Origin: Bradyrhizobium sp. Tv2a-2
GTDB taxonomy: Bacteria > Pseudomonadota > Alphaproteobacteria > Rhizobiales > Xanthobacteraceae
Assembly (NCBI RefSeq): GCF_000472425.1
Contig: NZ_AXAI01000001.1
Location: forward strand, 62,001 to 126,000
Direction: 5' to 3'
DNA: 64,000 bases
Notes under the pieces: generated by a model
Databases searched by the model: none
What the model saw: only the letters and a program-made list of their open reading frames with translations
What the model was told of the DNA's origin: nothing
Shown: piece after piece, positions 60,639 to 64,000 of the stretch
Layout: each line of letters begins with the position of its first letter
Position numbering within the stretch: the stretch's first letter is position 1
Translations under genes and position numbers: made by a program

Positions 60639-61261
60639 GCCGTTCCGCCCGCCTGCACCCCGACGGCAAGACACGCTGCCCCTGGCCCGGCGAGGACCCG
60701 TTCTATGTGGCTTATCACGACACCGAATGGGGCGTGCCGGAATATGACGACCGCGCGCTCTATGAGAAGCTGATCCTCGACGGCTTCCAGGCCGGCCTGT
60801 CCTGGATCACGATTTTGCGCAAGCGCGACAATTTCCGCCACGCCTTCGACGATTTCGAGCCCGCGAAGATCGCGCGCTACAATGCCAAGAAGGTGCATGC
60901 GCTGATGAACGACGCCGGCATCGTGCGCAACCGCGCCAAGATCGAGGGCGCGATCGAAAGCGCGAAGTCCTACCTTAAGATCATGGAGGAAGGCCCTGGC
61001 TTCTCGAAGTTTTTATGGGACTTCGTCGACGGCCGGCCCAAGATCAATCAGTTCAAGACGACCGCGAGCGTGCCGGCGTCGACGCCGCTCTCGATCAAGA
61101 TGTCCAAGGAGTTGTCGTCGCGCGGCTTCAAGTTCGTCGGCCCGACCATCGTCTATGCCTTCATGCAGGCGACCGGCATGGTCAACGACCATCTCGTCAC
61201 CTGCTTCTGCCACGAAGCCTGCGGCAAGACGCACCGCACGCCGCGCTTGGCAGTCAAATGA
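60635..61261 (+). CDS. tag: DNA-3-methyladenine glycosylase I
   Basis: 208 residues. Removes 3-methyladenine from alkylated DNA. The zinc site is formed by Cys in RCPWPGEDPFYVAYHDTEWG together with the C-terminal CFCHEACGK. The catalytic and base-binding region is FQAGLSWITILRKRDNFRHA. The start overlaps ygfZ and the stop overlaps the HD-domain gene, each by four bases (ATGA). Confidence 0.96.
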   Translation: MSRSARLHPDGKTRCPWPGEDPFYVAYHDTEWGVPEYDDRALYEKLILDGFQAGLSWITILRKRDNFRHAFDDFEPAKIARYNAKKVHALMNDAGIVRNRAKIEGAIESAKSYLKIMEEGPGFSKFLWDFVDGRPKINQFKTTASVPASTPLSIKMSKELSSRGFKFVGPTIVYAFMQATGMVNDHLVTCFCHEACGKTHRTPRLAVK

Positions 61262-61878
61262 GCTCACGCCAGATGATCTCAGGCAAGAGCGCCGATACCC
61301 GCGCCTGGCAGCGGATGCTGTCGGGGCGCAGGCTCGATTTGCTCGACCCCTCCCCGCTCGACATCGAGATCGCCGATATCGCCCATGGCCTCGCCCGCGT
61401 CGCGCGCTGGAACGGCCAGACCTCGGGCGCGCATATCTTCTCCGTCGCCCAGCACACGCTTTTGGTGGAAGCCGTGCTGCGCGCAGAAAGCCCCAATATC
61501 GATGCCAAGGTCAGGCTCGCTGCGCTGCTGCATGACGCGCCGGAATATGTCATCGGCGACATGATCTCGCCGTTCAAGGCGGTGTTGGGGGGCGATTACA
61601 AGGCGGTGGAGAAGCGGCTGCTGGCTGCCATCCACATCCGCTTCGGCCTGCCGCCGCAGGTGGACAACGGAATCGAACGGCAGATCAAGGCAGCCGACCG
61701 CGGTGCGGCCTATCTGGAGGCCACGGAACTGGCCGGCTTCTCCAAGGAGGAGGCAAAACGCCTGTTCGGCCGCGATCCCGGCCTGCCCGACGCCGTCAGG
61801 GAGGACTATCTGACGCCATGGAGCGCGGTGAAAGCGGAGAAGCGGTTCCTGGCTCGTTTCAAGGCGCTGGAGGCTTGA
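61258..61878 (+). CDS. HD-domain phosphohydrolase (YfbR-like)
   Basis: 206 residues. The metal-binding H...HD...D set appears as FSVAQHTLLVEAVL, then LLHDAPEYVIGDMISP. This matches the HD hydrolases acting on nucleotides, such as YfbR-type 5'-nucleotidases. It is coupled to tag by ATGA. The context suggests housecleaning of nucleotides beside base-excision repair, but the substrate is not known. Confidence 0.93.
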   Translation: MSSRQMISGKSADTRAWQRMLSGRRLDLLDPSPLDIEIADIAHGLARVARWNGQTSGAHIFSVAQHTLLVEAVLRAESPNIDAKVRLAALLHDAPEYVIGDMISPFKAVLGGDYKAVEKRLLAAIHIRFGLPPQVDNGIERQIKAADRGAAYLEATELAGFSKEEAKRLFGRDPGLPDAVREDYLTPWSAVKAEKRFLARFKALEA

Positions 61879-62038
61879 ATGACAGGGGCGAAGGTGCTTT
61901 CACCGCGGGCGAACGTCCAAATCCGGAAGATGGGCGCAGGCGCCCGCACCGTGTCTACGGTCTCATCGGAAGATGAAAATCCGGTGGGCACGCCTCGCCT
62001 TACCCGCACGACATGATCCAAGTTTGAATAGGCCCGCC

Positions 62039-62545
62039 ATGATCCACGTCTGCTCACTCGCTGCCCTGCCCGGAATCGTCAAGACGATCGGCGCAAGCCA
62101 TGTGCTGACGGTGATGGGCAAGGTCGACCAGGTGCCGCGGCCCGCGTCGATCAGGCCGGAGAACCATCTGAAGGTGTCAGTCGACGATATCACCGAGCCG
62201 ATGGACGGTTTTGTCATGCCGTCGGACGAACATGTGGCTCAGGTGCTCGATTTCGTGCGCGGCTGGGACCGCGGCGCGCCGCTGGTGATCCATTGCTGGG
62301 CCGGCGTCAGCCGCTCGACTGCGAGCGCCTTTGCAGCCGCCTGCGCACTCAACCCGCATCGCGAGGAGATCGAGATCGCCCGCCAGATCCGCGCGGCTTC
62401 GCCGATCGCCTCGCCCAACCGACTGATCGTGAGCCTCGCCGACAAGGCGCTTGGACGCGACGGGCGCATGCTGCGCGCGCTCGATGCGATTGGGCCGGCG
62501 TCGATGATGGTGGAGGGCGTGCCGTTCCGGGTCGAGCTCGATTGA
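62039..62545 (+). CDS. Tyrosine/dual-specificity phosphatase-like protein
   Basis: 168 residues. The P-loop HCWAGVSRSTAS near residue 85-96 is the CX5R signature with Cys nucleophile and Arg. A likely general-acid Asp lies upstream in DDITEPMDG. The rest is helical with LNPHREEIEIARQIR. The start is the ATG at 62039. This phosphatase type is common in rhizobia beside ygfZ-tag genes as I recall, but no substrate is known. The 160-bp gap before it holds nothing clear. Confidence 0.9.
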   Translation: MIHVCSLAALPGIVKTIGASHVLTVMGKVDQVPRPASIRPENHLKVSVDDITEPMDGFVMPSDEHVAQVLDFVRGWDRGAPLVIHCWAGVSRSTASAFAAACALNPHREEIEIARQIRAASPIASPNRLIVSLADKALGRDGRMLRALDAIGPASMMVEGVPFRVELD

Positions 62546-62600
62546 GGAAGCGTGCTAGCCTGCCTCTCGAAACCAGTGTTTCGGATTCGGGGCAGCGGGC

Positions 62601-63578
62601 ATGAGCGAGACGCCACTCAAGCCGATCGAGATCGGCCTGACGGCGGCCATCGTCGGAATCGACGACAATGAGCCGTCGATCCTGACCGCGTCCGCCGAGG
62701 ACGACGGCAAGCTGGCAGGGCTTCCGTTCGGCCCGTTCGATGCGGTGGCACACCGCACCTTCGAGATGGGCTTGCGCGCCTGGGTCGCCGAGCAGACGGG
62801 GTTGCAGCTCGGCTATGTCGAGCAGCTCTACACATTCGGCGACCGCGGCCGCCATGCGGAAGCCGGCGACACCGACGCCCATCTGGTCTCGATCGGCTAT
62901 CTCGCGCTGACCCGCGCCTCGGCGGGCGTCGCGCCCGCGCCCGGCGCAGGCTTCGAGCCGTGGTACCGCTACTTCCCCTGGGAGGACTGGCGCGAGAGCC
63001 GCCCCGACATCATCGCCCGCGACATCCTGCCTGCACTCAACGAGTGGGCGGGGCAAAGCGAGGATGCGGCAACGCCGCGACCGCTGTCTCGCCAGGAGCG
63101 CGTGCGGCTCTATTTCGGCACCGAAGACGCGCAATGGGACGAGGAGCGCGTGCTCGATCGCTACGAGCTGCTCTACGAAGCGGGCCTCGTCGAGGAAGCG
63201 CGCCGTGACGGTCGGCCCGCGGCGCTGGGGCGCGGCCGGCTTCCCGCGCTCGGTGGCGCCATGCGCTTCGACCACCGGCGCATCCTCGCCACCGCAATCG
63301 CAAGGCTGCGCGCAAAACTGAAATATCGCCCCGTGGTGTTTGAACTGATGCCGGCCGAATTCACACTTACCGAATTGCAGCACACGGTCGAGGCGATCTC
63401 CGGGCGGCATCTGCACAAGCAGAATTTCCGCCGCCTCGTGGAAACCACCGCCCTGGTCGAACCAACCGGCGTGATGTCGACACAAACCGGCGGCCGGCCC
63501 GCCGCGCTGTTTCGGTTTCGCCGCGAAGTGCTGCAGGAGCGCCCCGCTCCCGGCCTGCGGGTCCGCGGCCGGCGTTGA
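62601..63578 (+). CDS. NrtR-like regulator: degenerate Nudix domain plus winged helix
   Basis: 325 residues. The N-terminal Nudix fold (about 1-160) has the FGPFDAVAHRTFEMGLRAWV region where the box should be, but REUXEE is replaced by RAWVAEQ, so the catalytic glutamates are lost. The C-terminal part (about 230-300: FELMPAEFTLTELQHTVEAI, then RHLHKQNFRRLVE) is the winged helix of NrtR-type NAD-metabolism regulators. It probably senses a nucleotide such as ADP-ribose without hydrolysing it. Regulated genes are not evident here. Confidence 0.85.
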   Translation: MSETPLKPIEIGLTAAIVGIDDNEPSILTASAEDDGKLAGLPFGPFDAVAHRTFEMGLRAWVAEQTGLQLGYVEQLYTFGDRGRHAEAGDTDAHLVSIGYLALTRASAGVAPAPGAGFEPWYRYFPWEDWRESRPDIIARDILPALNEWAGQSEDAATPRPLSRQERVRLYFGTEDAQWDEERVLDRYELLYEAGLVEEARRDGRPAALGRGRLPALGGAMRFDHRRILATAIARLRAKLKYRPVVFELMPAEFTLTELQHTVEAISGRHLHKQNFRRLVETTALVEPTGVMSTQTGGRPAALFRFRREVLQERPAPGLRVRGRR

Positions 63579-63598
63579 GATGGATAAGCGGACACGCG

Positions 63599-64000
63599 AT
63601 GGATTCCCTGTTTGATGCGCCGTTCGATTTTTTTGCGCTGCTGATCGCGGCCGTCGCCTTCATCGTCGCCTTGCGCTCGCGCAATCAGATCGATTCGTTG
63701 CGAGCGAGGCTCGATGCGCTCGAGGCCGCGGGCGAGACGGCGATGCGGCATGCGCCGCCACCGCTGCCCCATGAGGCGGTGGTCGAACCCGCACAGCCCG
63801 CGGCGACCGTGCAACCCGTTTCGGCGCCGCCGCCGCTCGCGCCGGACGCTGCGGCTCCCAAAGCCGCCGCGCAGCCGGCAGCACCGCCTCCGCTTCCGAT
63901 CGCCGAGCCGGGATTCGAGGAGCGCATCGGCACGCGCTGGGTCGTCTGGATCGGCGGGCTCACGCTCGCCCTCGGCGGCTTCTTCCTGGTCCGCTACTCC
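63599..64000 (+). CDS. DUF2339 membrane protein, N-terminal part
   Basis: First 134 codons of a large membrane protein running off the right edge. A first membrane segment (FDFFALLIAAVAFIVAL) is followed by a short coiled-coil (RNQIDSLRARLDALEA). A long Pro/Ala linker leads to FEERIGTRWVVWIGGLTLAL, where the polytopic DUF2339 domain begins. Full members have 20 or more helices and unknown function. Confidence 0.85.
   Translation, partial: MDSLFDAPFDFFALLIAAVAFIVALRSRNQIDSLRARLDALEAAGETAMRHAPPPLPHEAVVEPAQPAATVQPVSAPPPLAPDAAAPKAAAQPAAPPPLPIAEPGFEERIGTRWVVWIGGLTLALGGFFLVRYS

Noticed and set aside
1..64000. CRISPR arrays, transposases, integrases, rRNA genes
   Set aside because: No regularly spaced repeats, no DDE or tyrosine-recombinase motifs, no rRNA sequence seen on either strand.

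Overview
The window comes from a GC-rich alphaproteobacterium, most likely Bradyrhizobium or a close relative in the Nitrobacteraceae. The grounds are high GC with dense ATGA gene junctions, the aerobic cobalamin pathway genes, an MddA homologue, a GGAAC-N17-CGTT (EcfG-type) stress promoter and a rhizobial-type palindromic repeat. The genus is inferred from recall, not from a database match.

Layout. (1) 1-6911: a carbohydrate ABC importer operon on the minus strand (solute-binding protein, two permeases, MDR dehydrogenase, ATPase, PfkB kinase running off the left edge), with a divergent LacI regulator and LacI-type palindromes between them. (2) 6912-7315: decayed ends of an SDR gene and of another sugar permease. 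(3) 7316-27597: nearly the whole late cobalamin pathway. A minus-strand cobalamin riboswitch (21903-22083) heads an overlapping operon: DUF1636 gene, cobW, cobN, cobG, cobH, cobI, cobJ, cobL, cobM, cobB, cobA, cobF, cobT. cobK alone lies on the plus strand inside it. On the other side are cobO-cobQ (plus), cobD/cobC-cbiB (minus) and cobU-cobS (plus), followed closely by an AMP-forming ligase. CobG and CobF mark the oxygen-dependent route. The chelatase subunits CobS and CobT are not in the window. (4) 29228-33783: two paralogous HTH-TPR regulators flank an mddA-like methyltransferase and a GFA-family gene, followed by an MFS fragment. (5) 34357-40933: lytic transglycosylase, UvrD-like helicase, then an SDR / ATC-hydrolase-family / HAD operon. 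(6) 41254-48448: the least ordinary part. It holds an animal-type haem peroxidase with an unknown partner, a YcaO protein with a BTAD-TPR regulator, an unknown divergent gene, an XRE regulator and another unknown. (7) 48957-64000: tRNA-Pro(CGG) and mostly housekeeping genes (Sua5/TsaC, FAD-linked dehydrogenase, GNAT, Nudix, SRAP, UPF0182, YgfZ, Tag, HD hydrolase, phosphatase, NrtR-like regulator, DUF2339 start).

How they work together. The cob block should turn uroporphyrinogen III into adenosylcobalamin given CobS/CobT and lower-ligand supply from elsewhere, with most of the minus-strand genes repressed by the end product through the riboswitch. The block at 41-48 kb has no obvious textbook function and is the best place to look for something new. 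I see no CRISPR array, intact insertion sequence, integrase or phage module.
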